A stretch of DNA of 41,006 bases. It comes from Streptomyces camponoticapitis (GTDB lineage: Bacteria > Actinomycetota > Actinomycetes > Streptomycetales > Streptomycetaceae). The position numbers were made by a program, and so were the translations under genes. Shown in pieces: positions 1-8,310 of this stretch. The first letter of the stretch is position 1, and each line of letters begins with the position of its first letter. Location of the stretch: NCBI RefSeq assembly GCF_014646115.1, contig NZ_BMMV01000041.1, positions 1 through 41,006 on the forward strand, given 5' to 3'. A model generated the notes under the pieces. That model searched no databases and had not been told where the DNA came from. It was given only the letters and a program-made list of their open reading frames with translations.

Positions 1-2
1 GG

Positions 3-440
3 ATCGAGACCGAGTTCGTCAACACCATCCCCGCCTTCACCACCCCCGGCGACACCGACACCGACGACGAACCCGGACGCGAGACGGTCGTCGTGGAGGT
101 CGGAGGCAAGCGCCTGGAGGTCTCGCTGCCCTCCAGCCTCGGGATGAGCCTGGCCCGCACGGGCCTCGCCGCCGGCGCCCGCCCCAAGCGCCGCGCCACG
201 AAGAAGGCCGGCTCGGCCGCGTCCGGCGACACGCTCGCGTCCCCGATGCAGGGCACGATCGTGAAGGTGGCGGTCGAGGAGGGCCAGCAGGTCGAGGAGG
301 GCGACCTCGTCGTCGTACTCGAAGCCATGAAGATGGAACAGCCCCTCAACGCCCACCGCTCCGGCACCGTCAAGGGCCTCACCGCCGAGATCGGCGCCTC
401 ACTCACCTCGGGCGCCACCATCTGCGAGATCAAGGACTGA
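3..440 (+). CDS. accA2: Acyl-CoA carboxylase alpha subunit, C-terminal part (biotin carboxyl carrier domain), cut by the window edge
   Basis: The reading frame is open from base 3, so the gene begins outside the window. What remains is the carrier end of a biotin carboxylase-BCCP alpha chain of the actinobacterial acetyl/propionyl-CoA carboxylase type. The last 75 or so residues form a biotinyl domain starting at SPMQGTIVKV, with the biotin-accepting lysine in the classic EAMKMEQ motif and a closing ICEIKD. An Ala/Lys/Arg-rich linker (PKRRATKKAGSAAS) precedes it, as is usual between the carboxylase body and BCCP. The enzyme carboxylates acyl-CoA for fatty acid and polyketide precursors in the cytoplasm. 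A strong hairpin follows the stop. The symbol rests on remembered synteny with S. coelicolor accA2; the family call is secure. Confidence 0.9.
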   Translation: METEFVNTIPAFTTPGDTDTDDEPGRETVVVEVGGKRLEVSLPSSLGMSLARTGLAAGARPKRRATKKAGSAASGDTLASPMQGTIVKVAVEEGQQVEEGDLVVVLEAMKMEQPLNAHRSGTVKGLTAEIGASLTSGATICEIKD

Positions 441-453
441 CCCTCGCTCGTCC

Positions 454-489
454 CAACGGCCCCGCCGGGCAGAACCGGCGGGGCCGTTG
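454..489 (+). terminator. Hairpin terminator after the carboxylase gene
   Basis: A perfect 15-bp inverted repeat (454-468 and 475-489) surrounds a 6-base loop, starting 13 bases after the stop codon. There is no clear U-tract, as is common in Streptomyces. Confidence 0.8.
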
Positions 490-675
490 TGCGATGTGCG
501 CCGGGGTGAACCGGCCGATGGTGACCGAACCGGCGATCGGCCCGAGAGACCCGGCCCGCAGTGGCATCCTGGAGAACCACACAGACCGCACAGAGCGCAC
601 GGGCCCCACCGCCCGCGCGGACCGAGCTCACCGCGCACGGCCGCCGAGTGCCTCGTAGCGACAGGAAGGACCGCG

Positions 676-1287
676 ATGGCGAGCAGCAGTGACGCGCCGC
701 CCCGGCCCATGCGCGCCGACGCGCGACGGAATTACGAGCGGGTGCTCGGCGAGGCGCGCTCCGCGTTCGCCGCGCACGGAACCGATGCCTCGCTGGAGGA
801 TGTCGCCCGCCGCGCCGGGGTCGGCATCGGCACGCTGTACCGGCACTTCCCGACCCGCCAGGCCCTGATGAACGCGGTCTTCCAGGAGGCGCTCGCCGAT
901 CTGCTCGACCGCTCGCGCGAACTCGCCGGCTCCGACCGGCCCTGCCGCGCGCTGGTGGACTGGCTGCGCGCGCTGATCACTCATGCGGGTGAGTACCGAG
1001 GCCTCTCCCGCGCGCTCATGTCGGCCTCGCGGGACACGAGTTCGGCCCTGACGCAGTGCAGCGCGGGGCTCCGTACGGCGGGCGAGCAGCTGCTCGTACG
1101 GGCGCAGGTGAGCGGCGCCGTACGGACGGACACGTCCATCGACGACCTCATGCAGCTGACGAACGCCATCGCGCTCGCCGCCGAACAGGCGCCGGACGAC
1201 CCGGAGTTGGCCGACCGGCTGCTCACGCTGACGCTGACCGGCCTGAAGGGGCCCCACGAGAACGGCGCCGCCGAACACACCGTGTGA
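676..1287 (+). CDS. TetR/AcrR-family transcriptional regulator
   Basis: This 203-residue protein has a TetR N-terminal helix-turn-helix at about residues 38-65, with the signature DVARRAGVGIGTLYRHFPTR. The C-terminal ligand domain is of the type common in actinobacterial TetR proteins with a short RAGVGIGTLYRHF recognition helix. ATG 676 is chosen because AGGAAGGA lies at 663-670, 5 bases upstream; the frame stays open further upstream but has no Shine-Dalgarno there. The gene is isolated between the carboxylase terminator and a convergent DeoR-family gene whose stop lies only 16 bases away. No inducer or target can be deduced. It could regulate itself or a neighbouring operon, but no palindrome stands out at its promoter. 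Confidence 0.85.
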   Translation: MASSSDAPPRPMRADARRNYERVLGEARSAFAAHGTDASLEDVARRAGVGIGTLYRHFPTRQALMNAVFQEALADLLDRSRELAGSDRPCRALVDWLRALITHAGEYRGLSRALMSASRDTSSALTQCSAGLRTAGEQLLVRAQVSGAVRTDTSIDDLMQLTNAIALAAEQAPDDPELADRLLTLTLTGLKGPHENGAAEHTV

Positions 1288-1303
1288 GCGGCCCCGCGCC
1301 CCC

Positions 1304-2290
1304 TCAGCGGCGGCGCAGGTCCGCCACCCGCGCGCGCTCCCCCGGCTGCTCGGCGAGCGCCCCGGCCGGCGCCGCGCCGCGCAGAGCCCCCGGTCCGGGC
1401 CCGGCGCCGCCGTGCGTACGGCGCTGGCCCGGCAGCGGGGTGTCCCGCCGGGGCTGGCGCCCCGGCGGGACCGCTTCGCCGTTCCCCGGACCGCCGGACC
1501 CCGATCCGGTGGTGCCCGCCACCGTGATCTGTACGCCCTGGTCGGCGAGGGCCTGGAGTTCGGTCGCCGCGCGGTCGTCGTGCGGGGGCGGGTCGTCGGT
1601 GACCAGCCGGGTGATCACGTCGGTCGGCACCGTCTGGAACATCGTGTCGGTCCCCAGCTTGGTGTGGTCGGCGAGCACCACGACCTCGGCCGCCGCCTGC
1701 ACCAGCGCGCGGTCCACACTGGCCGAGAGCATGTTGGAGGTCGACAGACCCCGCTCCGCGGTGAGCCCGCTCCCGGACAGGAACGCGCGGGAGACCCGCA
1801 GCCCTTGGAGCGACTGCTCGGCGCCGCTGCCGACCAGCGCGTAGTTGGACCCGCGCAGCGTGCCGCCGGTCATGACGACTTCGACCCTGTTGGCGTGGGC
1901 CAACGCCTGTGCGACCAGCAGGGAGTTGGTGACGACGGTCAGACCGGGGATCCGCGCGAGCCGGCGGGCCAGCTCCTGCGTGGTCGTACCGGCGCCGACC
2001 ACCACGGCCTCGCCTTCTTCGACGAGGCTCGCGGCGAGATCGGCGATGGCCGTCTTCTCCGCCGTGGCGAGATGGGATTTTTGCGGAAAGCCGGATTCTC
2101 GCGTGAATCCGCCCGGCAGTACCGCACCGCCGTGCCGGCGGTCGAGGAGTCCTTCGGCCTCCAGCGCCCGCACGTCCCGCCGTACGGTCACTTCGGAGGT
2201 CTGGACGACGCGGGCGAGCTCACGGAGCGACACGGCTCCGTTGGCGCGCACCATTTCGAGGATTAACTGGCGACGTTCTGCAGCGAACAC
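1304..2290 (-). CDS. DeoR-family transcriptional regulator with a TTA codon
   Basis: Residues 1-55 form a DeoR helix-turn-helix (SLRELARVVQTSEVTVRRDV then DRRHGGAV), followed by the DeoRC sugar-phosphate sensor domain with GAGTTTQELARRL, VTNSLLVA, MTGGTLRG and LADHTKLG. At 328 residues it is about 70 longer than typical family members; the excess is a Gly/Pro/Arg-rich C-terminal tail of low complexity. The start is GTG at 2290-2288. There is no Shine-Dalgarno, but a TACTGT -10-like box (2298-2303) sits 7 bases upstream, suggesting a leaderless mRNA. Codon 9 is TTA (2266-2264), the rare leucine codon read by the bldA tRNA. Family members usually repress sugar or nucleoside catabolism, so it is a candidate regulator of the nearby nucleoside genes, though unproven. 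Confidence 0.88.
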   Translation of the reverse strand: MFAAERRQLILEMVRANGAVSLRELARVVQTSEVTVRRDVRALEAEGLLDRRHGGAVLPGGFTRESGFPQKSHLATAEKTAIADLAASLVEEGEAVVVGAGTTTQELARRLARIPGLTVVTNSLLVAQALAHANRVEVVMTGGTLRGSNYALVGSGAEQSLQGLRVSRAFLSGSGLTAERGLSTSNMLSASVDRALVQAAAEVVVLADHTKLGTDTMFQTVPTDVITRLVTDDPPPHDDRAATELQALADQGVQITVAGTTGSGSGGPGNGEAVPPGRQPRRDTPLPGQRRTHGGAGPGPGALRGAAPAGALAEQPGERARVADLRRR

Positions 2291-2297
2291 GAAACTG

Positions 2298-2303
2298 ACA
2301 GTA
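2298..2303 (-). promoter_or_regulatory. Candidate -10 box of the DeoR-family gene (leaderless)
   Basis: TACTGT on the minus strand fits TAnnnT and ends 7 bases before the GTG start, so transcription would begin at or next to the start codon. No convincing -35 is seen. Confidence 0.4.
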
Positions 2304-2421
2304 ACCCCAACATCCGTCTGCTTTCAGCGGTTCGCGCCGAAATAGGGAAGGTGTACGCGCGGGGGCGCGCCAAGTGGTATGGGAGCGCCGCCCCGAGGCC
2401 CGCGTACGCCCATGACCTGGG

Positions 2422-3861
2422 TCAACCCTCGTCCTCGTGCTTACGGCTGTGCAACTGCCGCGCGACCTCGGCGATCGAGCCCGACAGAGAGGGGTACACA
2501 GTGAAAGCGTTTGCGATCTGTTCGACGGTCATATTGTTGTCGACCGCGATCGAAATGGGGTGAATCAGTTCACTGGCGCGCGGCGCCACGACCACACCGC
2601 CGACGACGATCCCGGTGCCCGGCCGGCAGAGGATCTTGACGAAGCCGTCCCTGATGCCCTGCATCTTGGCGCGCGGGTTGCGCAGCAGCGGCAGCTTGAC
2701 GACCCGTGCGTCGATCTTCCCGCTGTCCACGTCCGCCTGGCTGTAGCCGACGGTCGCGATCTCCGGGTCGGTGAAGACGTTCGACGAGACGGTCTTCAGG
2801 TCGAGCGGGGCGACCGCGTCGCCGAGGAAGTGGTACATCGCGATACGGCCCTGCATGGCGGCGACCGAGGCGAGCGCGAAGATGCCGGTCACGTCGCCCG
2901 CCGCGTAGACGCCGGGAGCCGACGTACGCGACACCCGGTCGGTCCAGATGTGGCCCGAGTCCTTCACCCGGACCCCGGCCTCCTCCAGGCCCATGCCCTC
3001 GGCGTTCGGGATCGCGCCGACCGCCATCAGGCAGTGCGTACCGGAGATGACCCGGCCGTCGGCGAGCGTCACCTCGACGCGGTCGCCGACCCGCTTGGCG
3101 GACGAGGCGCGGGAGCGCGACATCACGTTCATGCCGCGGCGCCGGAAGACGTCCTCCAGCACGGCGGCGGCGTCCGGGTCCTCGCCGGGCAGCACGCGGT
3201 CGCGGGAGGAGACGAGTGTGACGCGCGAGCCGAGCGCCTGGTAGGCGCCGGCGAACTCGGCGCCGGTGACGCCGGATCCGACCACGATCAGCTCTTCGGG
3301 GAGCTCGGTGAGGTCGTAGACCTGCGTCCAGTTGAGGATGCGCTTGCCGTCGGGGAGCGCGTCGGGGATCTCGCGCGGGTGCGCGCCGGTCGCGATCAGC
3401 ACGGCGTCGGCGGTCAGCGACTCCTCCGAGCCGTCGGCCGAGGTCACGATCACCTGGCGGGAGCCGTCGGTGGCCTGCCGGCCGTCGAGCCGGCCCCGGC
3501 CGCGCAGGACGCGGGCCCCGGCCCGGGTGACGGAGGCGGTGATGTCGTGCGACTGGGCGAGCGCGAGGCGCTTCACCCGTCGGTTGACCTTGCCGAGGTC
3601 CACGCCGACGACGCGGGCGGCCTGTTCGAGGGGCGGGGTGTCGTCGGCGACGATGATGCCCAGCTCTTCGTAAGAGGAGTCGAAGGTGGTCATCACCTCC
3701 GCCGTCGCGATGAGGGTCTTGGACGGTACGCAGTCGGTGAGGACCGAGGCTCCGCCGAGGCCGTCGCAGTCCACGACGCTCACCTCGGCGCCGAGCTGCG
3801 CGGCCACCAGGGCCGCCTCGTATCCGCCGGGTCCGCCGCCGATGATCACGATCCGGGTCAC
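2422..3861 (-). CDS. lpdA: NAD(P)H-quinone dehydrogenase LpdA (flavoprotein disulfide reductase family)
   Basis: A 479-residue FAD/NAD(P)H pyridine-nucleotide oxidoreductase. Features are the N-terminal dinucleotide motif IVIIGGGPGGYEA, a central NAD-binding motif VVGSGVTGAEFAGAY, FAD-contacting AGDVTGIFALAS and a C-terminal dimerisation domain ending YPSLSGSIAEVARQL. It closely resembles what I remember of M. tuberculosis LpdA (Rv3303c), a quinone reductase rather than a lipoamide dehydrogenase. In agreement, the redox-active CxxxxC pair is broken: the segment reads GGASVLTDCVPSK, with Ser39 replacing the first cysteine and only Cys44 left. GTG 3861 is chosen because the FAD motif should begin within a few residues and GAGGCGGA lies upstream; the frame stays open upstream with no family similarity. 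A divergent cyclotransferase gene starts 235 bases away. Confidence 0.9.
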   Translation of the reverse strand: MTRIVIIGGGPGGYEAALVAAQLGAEVSVVDCDGLGGASVLTDCVPSKTLIATAEVMTTFDSSYEELGIIVADDTPPLEQAARVVGVDLGKVNRRVKRLALAQSHDITASVTRAGARVLRGRGRLDGRQATDGSRQVIVTSADGSEESLTADAVLIATGAHPREIPDALPDGKRILNWTQVYDLTELPEELIVVGSGVTGAEFAGAYQALGSRVTLVSSRDRVLPGEDPDAAAVLEDVFRRRGMNVMSRSRASSAKRVGDRVEVTLADGRVISGTHCLMAVGAIPNAEGMGLEEAGVRVKDSGHIWTDRVSRTSAPGVYAAGDVTGIFALASVAAMQGRIAMYHFLGDAVAPLDLKTVSSNVFTDPEIATVGYSQADVDSGKIDARVVKLPLLRNPRAKMQGIRDGFVKILCRPGTGIVVGGVVVAPRASELIHPISIAVDNNMTVEQIANAFTVYPSLSGSIAEVARQLHSRKHEDEG

Positions 3862-4096
3862 GAAAAAATCCGCCTCGCGTTGTCGACCCGACCCGTCTGC
3901 CGTCCCGGCCGGGAGTCCGGGGGGTCCCCGGAGGATGCAGTACGTACGCCATTGTCCCGCACTCTTCAAGTCGCTTCGCCCCGGGTCCCTCCCCCGGGCG
4001 CCGGGAAGGGACGCGGGCGAGCCGGGGGCGAGCCGCGAACGGGCCGCGTCCACGGGATTCGCCGGGCACGCGCGTCCCTCCCGTACCCTCGTCCCC

Positions 4097-4534
4097 ATGT
4101 CGCTCTACGCCGCGTACGCCGGCAACCTCGACGCGCGGCTGATGTCCCGCCGCGCCCCGCACTCCCCGCTGCGCGGCACCGGCTGGCTCAACGGCTGGCG
4201 GCTCACCTTCGGCGGCGAGCAGATGGGCTGGGAGGGCGCGCTGGTCACCCTCGTGGAGGCGCCCCGCTCGCAGGTCTTCGTGGCGCTCTACGACATCGCG
4301 CCGATGGACGAGGACTCGATGGACCGCTGGGAGGGTGTCGGTCTCGACATATACCGGCGGATGCGGGTACGGGTGGACACCCTGGACGGCAAGGAGCCGG
4401 CCTGGCTGTACGTCCTGAACGGGTACGAGGGCGGGCTGCCCTCAGCGCGCTATCTCGGCGAGCTGGCCGAGGCGGCGGAGTCGGCCGGGGCGCCGCACGA
4501 CTATGTGATGGAACTGCGGAAGCGGGCGTGCTGA
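4097..4534 (+). CDS. Gamma-glutamylcyclotransferase-like protein
   Basis: This 145-residue protein has the small beta-barrel gamma-glutamylcyclotransferase (AIG2-like) fold signature. The N-terminal loop AYAGNLDARLM replaces the usual YGSNM, followed by the Arg-rich APHSPLRGTGWLNGWRLTF. A central LVTLVEAP and acidic DIAPMDEDSMDRWEGVG carry candidate catalytic acids. It ends with VLNGYEGGLPSARYLGELAEAA, typical of the GGCT C-terminus. Family members turn gamma-glutamyl compounds into 5-oxoproline and a free amine, or act on related adducts; the substrate is unknown here. ATG 4097 matches the family N-terminus; the frame is open upstream without similarity. It is divergent from lpdA and lies 147 bases before punA. 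Confidence 0.8.
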   Translation: MSLYAAYAGNLDARLMSRRAPHSPLRGTGWLNGWRLTFGGEQMGWEGALVTLVEAPRSQVFVALYDIAPMDEDSMDRWEGVGLDIYRRMRVRVDTLDGKEPAWLYVLNGYEGGLPSARYLGELAEAAESAGAPHDYVMELRKRAC

Positions 4535-4644
4535 ACCGGCAGGCCGCTCGCACGGACAGGGCCGGAACGGCCGTGACAGGCAGCTGACCCGCGCGTTCGT
4601 CGGAAACGACAACACAACGATCCGAAGACCGTACGCTCGATCAT

Positions 4645-4656
4645 CTACGCGCGTAG
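4645..4656. promoter_or_regulatory. Perfect CTACGCGCGTAG operator upstream of punA
   Basis: A 12-bp perfect palindrome lies 25 bases before the GTG of punA. A -10-like TACGCT follows at 4669-4674, 7 bases before the start codon, so the palindrome falls in the -35 region, where a bound repressor would block polymerase. Identical palindromes lie upstream of deoC and add. Confidence 0.75.
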
Positions 4657-4681
4657 GGCCGGACCGGTTACGCTCTTCGGC

Positions 4682-5512
4682 GTGAACGCATCTGTTATCC
4701 CGGCCACGGCCGACGGATCCGCCGACCCCCACGCCGCAGCCTCCGCCGCCGCGGTGCGCCTGCGCGAACTCACCGGCGCCGAGACCCATGACGTAGCCCT
4801 GGTGATGGGCTCCGGCTGGGCACCCGCCGTCGCCGCGCTGGGAGCACCCGAGGTCGAGTTCCCGGTGACCGAGCTGCCAGGCTTCCCCCCGCCGGCCGTC
4901 GCCGGCCACGGCGGGTCGATCCGCTCCTACGCGATCGCCGAGAAGCGCGCACTGGTCTTCCTGGGCCGTACGCACTACTACGAGGGGCGCGGCGTCGCTG
5001 CCGTGGCGCACGGGGTCCGTACGGCGGTCGCCGCCGGCTGCAAGACCGTCGTCCTGACGAACGGCTGCGGCGGGCTGCGCGAGGGCATGCGCCCGGGACA
5101 GCCGGTGCTGATCAGTGATCACATCAATCTGACGGCGGCGTCGCCGATCGTCGGTGCGAACTTCGTGGACCTCACGGACCTCTACTCACCCCGGCTGCGC
5201 GCCCTGTGCAAGGAGGTGGACCCCGCTCTCGAAGAGGGCGTGTACGTCCAGTTCCCCGGCCCGCACTACGAGACTCCCGCCGAGATCAACATGGTCCGGG
5301 TGATGGGCGGCGACCTGGTCGGCATGTCCACCGTGCTGGAGGCGATCGCCGCGCGCGAGGCCGGCGCCGAGGTGCTGGGCATCTCGCTGGTGACGAATCT
5401 GGCGGCGGGCCTGTCGGGCGAACCGCTGAACCACGAGGAAGTCCTCCGGGCGGGCCGTGATTCGGCCACGCAGATGGGTGCCCTGCTCGCACGGGTGCTT
5501 GAACGCATCTGA
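4682..5512 (+). CDS. punA: Purine nucleoside phosphorylase
   Basis: This 276-residue protein is a trimeric-type (PNP/MTAP family) purine nucleoside phosphorylase, cleaving purine (deoxy)nucleosides with phosphate to base and (deoxy)ribose-1-phosphate. Visible family motifs are VALVMGSGWAPAV (phosphate loop), GRTHYYEG, NGCGGLREGMRPGQPVLISD, FPGPHYETPAEINMVRVMGG and GMSTVLEAIAAREAG, closing with SLVTNLAAGL carrying the base-contacting Asn. Length fits the family. The GTG start lacks a Shine-Dalgarno; a TACGCT box 7 bases upstream points to a leaderless transcript. The phosphomutase gene follows after 150 bases, and the product feeds that enzyme and then DeoC. The M. tuberculosis equivalent is named deoD, though the family is not that of E. 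coli DeoD. Confidence 0.95.
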   Translation: MNASVIPATADGSADPHAAASAAAVRLRELTGAETHDVALVMGSGWAPAVAALGAPEVEFPVTELPGFPPPAVAGHGGSIRSYAIAEKRALVFLGRTHYYEGRGVAAVAHGVRTAVAAGCKTVVLTNGCGGLREGMRPGQPVLISDHINLTAASPIVGANFVDLTDLYSPRLRALCKEVDPALEEGVYVQFPGPHYETPAEINMVRVMGGDLVGMSTVLEAIAAREAGAEVLGISLVTNLAAGLSGEPLNHEEVLRAGRDSATQMGALLARVLERI

Positions 5513-5534
5513 GGCGGGGCATCCGAGCCGGGGC

Positions 5535-5592
5535 ACGATCCGGCTTCGCGGCCGGGGACGGATCCGGCCGGGGCCGGGCACGGATCCGGCCG
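5535..5592. repeat. Degenerate 22-23 bp tandem repeat in the punA-pmmB gap
   Basis: ACGGATCCGGCCG occurs at 5558-5570 and again at 5580-5592, exactly 22 bases apart. A degenerate copy (ACGATCCGGCT) begins at 5535. The sites therefore lie about two helical turns apart between two functionally linked genes. Function is unknown; it could be simple slippage or spaced binding sites. Confidence 0.5.
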
Positions 5593-5662
5593 ACACGGTC
5601 CACCCCGGGTGTCGCGCGCGCCGTTTTCGCGCCGCCCCGGGCGTAGGGAAGGGAAACGCACA

Positions 5663-7312
5663 GTGCAGCAGGACCTCATCGCGCGCGCCGAGGCGTGGCT
5701 GGCCGAGGACCCGGACAGCGACACCCGGGACGAACTGCGGACGCTCATCGACTCCGGTGACGCGGACGCGCTGGCCGAACGGTTCGGCGGCACGCTCCAG
5801 TTCGGTACGGCCGGGCTCCGCGGCGAGCTGGGCGCCGGGCCGATGCGGATGAACCGCTCGGTGGTCATCCGCGCCGCCGCCGGGCTGGCGGCGTATCTCA
5901 AGGCCACGGGCCAGGGCGGCGGCCTCGTCGTCATCGGATACGACGCCCGCCACAAGTCGGCCGACTTCGCGCGTGACACCGCCGCGGTGATGACCGGCGC
6001 GGGGCTGCGCGCCGCCGTGCTGCCGCGTCCGCTGCCGACCCCGCTGCTGGCCTTCGCCATACGGCATCTGGGCGCCGTGGCCGGTGTGGAGGTCACCGCC
6101 AGCCACAACCCGCCGCGCGACAACGGCTACAAGGTCTACCTCGGCGACGGCTCCCAGATCGTGCCTCCCACGGACGGCGAGATCGCGGCCGAGATCGCCG
6201 CCGTCGGAGCGCTGAGCTCCGTGGCGCGCCCGGAGGGCGGCTGGAAGGTCCTCGGCGACGAGGTGCTGACGGCGTATCTGGAGCGCACGGACGCCGTCCT
6301 GAGCCCCGGTTCGCCCCGTACCGCGCGCGTCGTCCACACGGCGCTGCACGGCGTCGGTACGGAGACCCTCAACGCCGCCTTCGCGCGGGCCGGCTTCCCC
6401 GCGCCCGTACCGGTGGCCGAACAGGCCGAGCCCGACCCGGACTTCCCCACCGTCGCTTTCCCGAACCCGGAGGAGCCGGGCGCGATGGACCTGGCCTTCG
6501 CCACGGCCCGTCGCGCCGCCCCCGACATCGTCATCGCCAACGACCCGGACGCGGACCGCTGCGCGGTGGCCGTCCCGGACGTGGACGCGGAGAGCGGCTG
6601 GCGGATGCTGCGCGGCGACGAGGTGGGCGCGCTGCTGGCCGCGCACCTGGTGAACAAGGGCGCCACCGGCGTCTTCGCCGAGTCGATCGTGTCGTCGTCC
6701 CTGCTCGGCCGGATCGCGGAGGCGGCGGGTGTCGGTTACGAGGAGACGCTCACCGGCTTCAAGTGGATCGCCCGGGTCGATGGCCTGCGGTACGGCTACG
6801 AGGAAGCCCTCGGCTACTGCGCCGACCCCGACGGCGTACGCGACAAGGACGGCATCACGGCGGCGCTGCTCGTGGCCGAGCTGGCGTCGGAGCTGAAGGA
6901 GCGGGGGCGGGGGCTGGCCGACCTGCTGGACGATCTGGCGCTGGCGCACGGCCTGCACGCCACGGACCAGCTCTCGGCGCGCGTGGAGGACCTGTCGCTG
7001 ATCTCGGCGGCCATGGACCGTCTGCGCGACCACCCGCCGACGGCCCTGGCGGGCCTCACGGTCACCTCGGCCGAGGATCTCTCCGAGGGCGCGTCGGGCC
7101 TCCCGCCGACGGACGGCCTGCGCTATCACCTGGACGGCGCGTACCGGGCCCGGGTGATCGTCCGCCCGAGCGGTACGGAACCGAAGCTCAAGTGCTACCT
7201 GGAGGCCGTGATCCCGGTCCCCACGGCGGCGGACCTGCCGTCGGCGCGGGCCCGGGGGGCGGAGCTGCTGGCATCCCTGAAGCGGGACGTGTCGGAGGCG
7301 GCGGGCATCTGA
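5663..7312 (+). CDS. pmmB: Phospho-sugar mutase (phosphopentomutase/phosphomannomutase-like)
   Basis: A 549-residue alpha-D-phosphohexomutase-superfamily enzyme in four domains: N-terminal TAGLRGELGAGPMRMNR, the catalytic phosphoserine loop VTASHNPPRDNGYKVY with Ser147, the metal-binding loop NDPDADRCAV, the sugar loop GDEVGALL and the C-terminal phosphate loop RPSGTEPKLKCYLE. The length and the position next to punA match M. tuberculosis pmmB. In this setting the likely job is to interconvert (deoxy)ribose-1-phosphate and -5-phosphate, linking the nucleoside phosphorylases to DeoC; glucose or mannose phosphates are alternative substrates. GTG 5663 is chosen over upstream in-frame starts because AGGGAAGGGA lies at 5645-5654 and the family N-terminus begins here. 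Confidence 0.9.
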   Translation: MQQDLIARAEAWLAEDPDSDTRDELRTLIDSGDADALAERFGGTLQFGTAGLRGELGAGPMRMNRSVVIRAAAGLAAYLKATGQGGGLVVIGYDARHKSADFARDTAAVMTGAGLRAAVLPRPLPTPLLAFAIRHLGAVAGVEVTASHNPPRDNGYKVYLGDGSQIVPPTDGEIAAEIAAVGALSSVARPEGGWKVLGDEVLTAYLERTDAVLSPGSPRTARVVHTALHGVGTETLNAAFARAGFPAPVPVAEQAEPDPDFPTVAFPNPEEPGAMDLAFATARRAAPDIVIANDPDADRCAVAVPDVDAESGWRMLRGDEVGALLAAHLVNKGATGVFAESIVSSSLLGRIAEAAGVGYEETLTGFKWIARVDGLRYGYEEALGYCADPDGVRDKDGITAALLVAELASELKERGRGLADLLDDLALAHGLHATDQLSARVEDLSLISAAMDRLRDHPPTALAGLTVTSAEDLSEGASGLPPTDGLRYHLDGAYRARVIVRPSGTEPKLKCYLEAVIPVPTAADLPSARARGAELLASLKRDVSEAAGI

Positions 7313-7674
7313 GGCGGCGCGCTCGCGGCGCTGTCGGCTGCGGGGGTGCCGTCTCCGGGGACGGGGTGCCGATCATCGTCGCCATGCCGTGCCCGGCGCT
7401 CCCGCCGCCCTCGCCGGGGCCACCGGGCGGAGGCGGTTCGGGGCCGGCTCCGCGCTCCCGGCTCCTCATGGTCCCGCGACCGCACCGCGTCGTTGCCGAG
7501 TTGGGCGAGGACGCCCGGTACGAGGCCCGGTCCTCCGCCTCGGAATCCGCGCGCCCGGCCTCAACGGCGGACCGTCCTCGATCCGTGGGACGGGTTGTTC
7601 CCGGGGCGTCCGGCCTTCGGGGACGGACCGGCCGGTCGCCGGACCTCCGGTGGAGCCGGCCCGCTCGCCGGGCG
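7313..7674. other. Gene-free stretch between pmmB and the PH-domain gene
   Basis: These 362 bases separate two convergent genes. Open frames on both strands have low-complexity Pro/Arg/Gly translations and no recognisable motif. I see no strong long hairpin, tRNA or repeat, only a weak short inverted repeat near 7349-7364. Confidence 0.5.
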
Positions 7675-8310
7675 TCACCCCGTCGCGAGCAGCACCACCA
7701 GCACCAGCAGGCCCGCCAGTGCCGGGCCCATCACCTCGTACGCCCAGCGCGCCTGCGGCTCCCCCTGCGCCTCGGGGCGCGACGCGCAGCGCTCGGCCTG
7801 TTCGCGCAGGCCCGCGACCGTGTGGTCCGCGTCGGCGGTCCGCGCGCGCGTATCCGTCACGTCCGCGCTCACCGACGTCCTGCTGTGCGGGTCGTCGTGC
7901 GCGCTCTGCGACTGCCGTCGCGCCGCGCGCTTGCGCTTGCGCAGCGAGACCGGCACCGCCCAGAGCTGGTACTTGGCACCGGCCTCGGTGAACACCTCGC
8001 TCGAATACCCGGCCCGCACGTCCGCCACGGACGCCCACGGCACGACGATCGTGCGGAACGGGTTCCTGATCCGCAGCCGGTCGTCGTTGGCGAACACCGC
8101 CGGACGGATCGTGAAGGCCACCACGAGCGGCACGGCGAGCAGCAGGCCCGCGAGCGCGAGCCACGGCGTCCTGCCATGGCCCCGGACCACCGCGTCGATC
8201 CCGATCCAGGCGCCGAGCGCGAGCAGCAGCACACCGCCCGCGATGGCGGCGGGCGACCGGAAGACGCGCTCTGCGTAGGCCGGCTCGGTGGGCTGCTCGG
8301 GACTCGTCAT
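7675..8310 (-). CDS. PH-domain (bacterial PH, YdbT-like) membrane protein
   Basis: This 211-residue protein has two N-terminal membrane helices at about residues 20-60 (AIAGGVLLLALGAWIGIDAV and a second Leu/Val-rich stretch). A bacterial PH-like domain follows (NDDRLRIRNPFRTIVVPWAS, then DVRAGYSSEVFTEAGAKYQLW). A basic and then polar linker leads to one C-terminal helix (VMGPALAGLLVLVVLLATG). Proteins of this kind are common in actinobacteria and have no assigned reaction. ATG 8310 is the start that begins with a short polar N-terminus before the first helix. The gene sits against the direction of punA-pmmB and deoC, dividing the salvage cluster, and its start region is about 150 bases from deoC, so the two share a divergent promoter region. 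Confidence 0.75.
   Translation of the reverse strand: MTSPEQPTEPAYAERVFRSPAAIAGGVLLLALGAWIGIDAVVRGHGRTPWLALAGLLLAVPLVVAFTIRPAVFANDDRLRIRNPFRTIVVPWASVADVRAGYSSEVFTEAGAKYQLWAVPVSLRKRKRAARRQSQSAHDDPHSRTSVSADVTDTRARTADADHTVAGLREQAERCASRPEAQGEPQARWAYEVMGPALAGLLVLVVLLATG

Noticed and set aside
2437..4587. A 716-codon open frame on the plus strand opposite lpdA
   Set aside because: The translation is Arg/Gly/Asp/His-rich with no motifs, and lpdA on the other strand has every family motif. High GC creates long mirror frames.
5535..5592. Possible CRISPR-like repeats
   Set aside because: There are only two exact short copies with spacers of 9 bases and no cas genes, so this is not an array.
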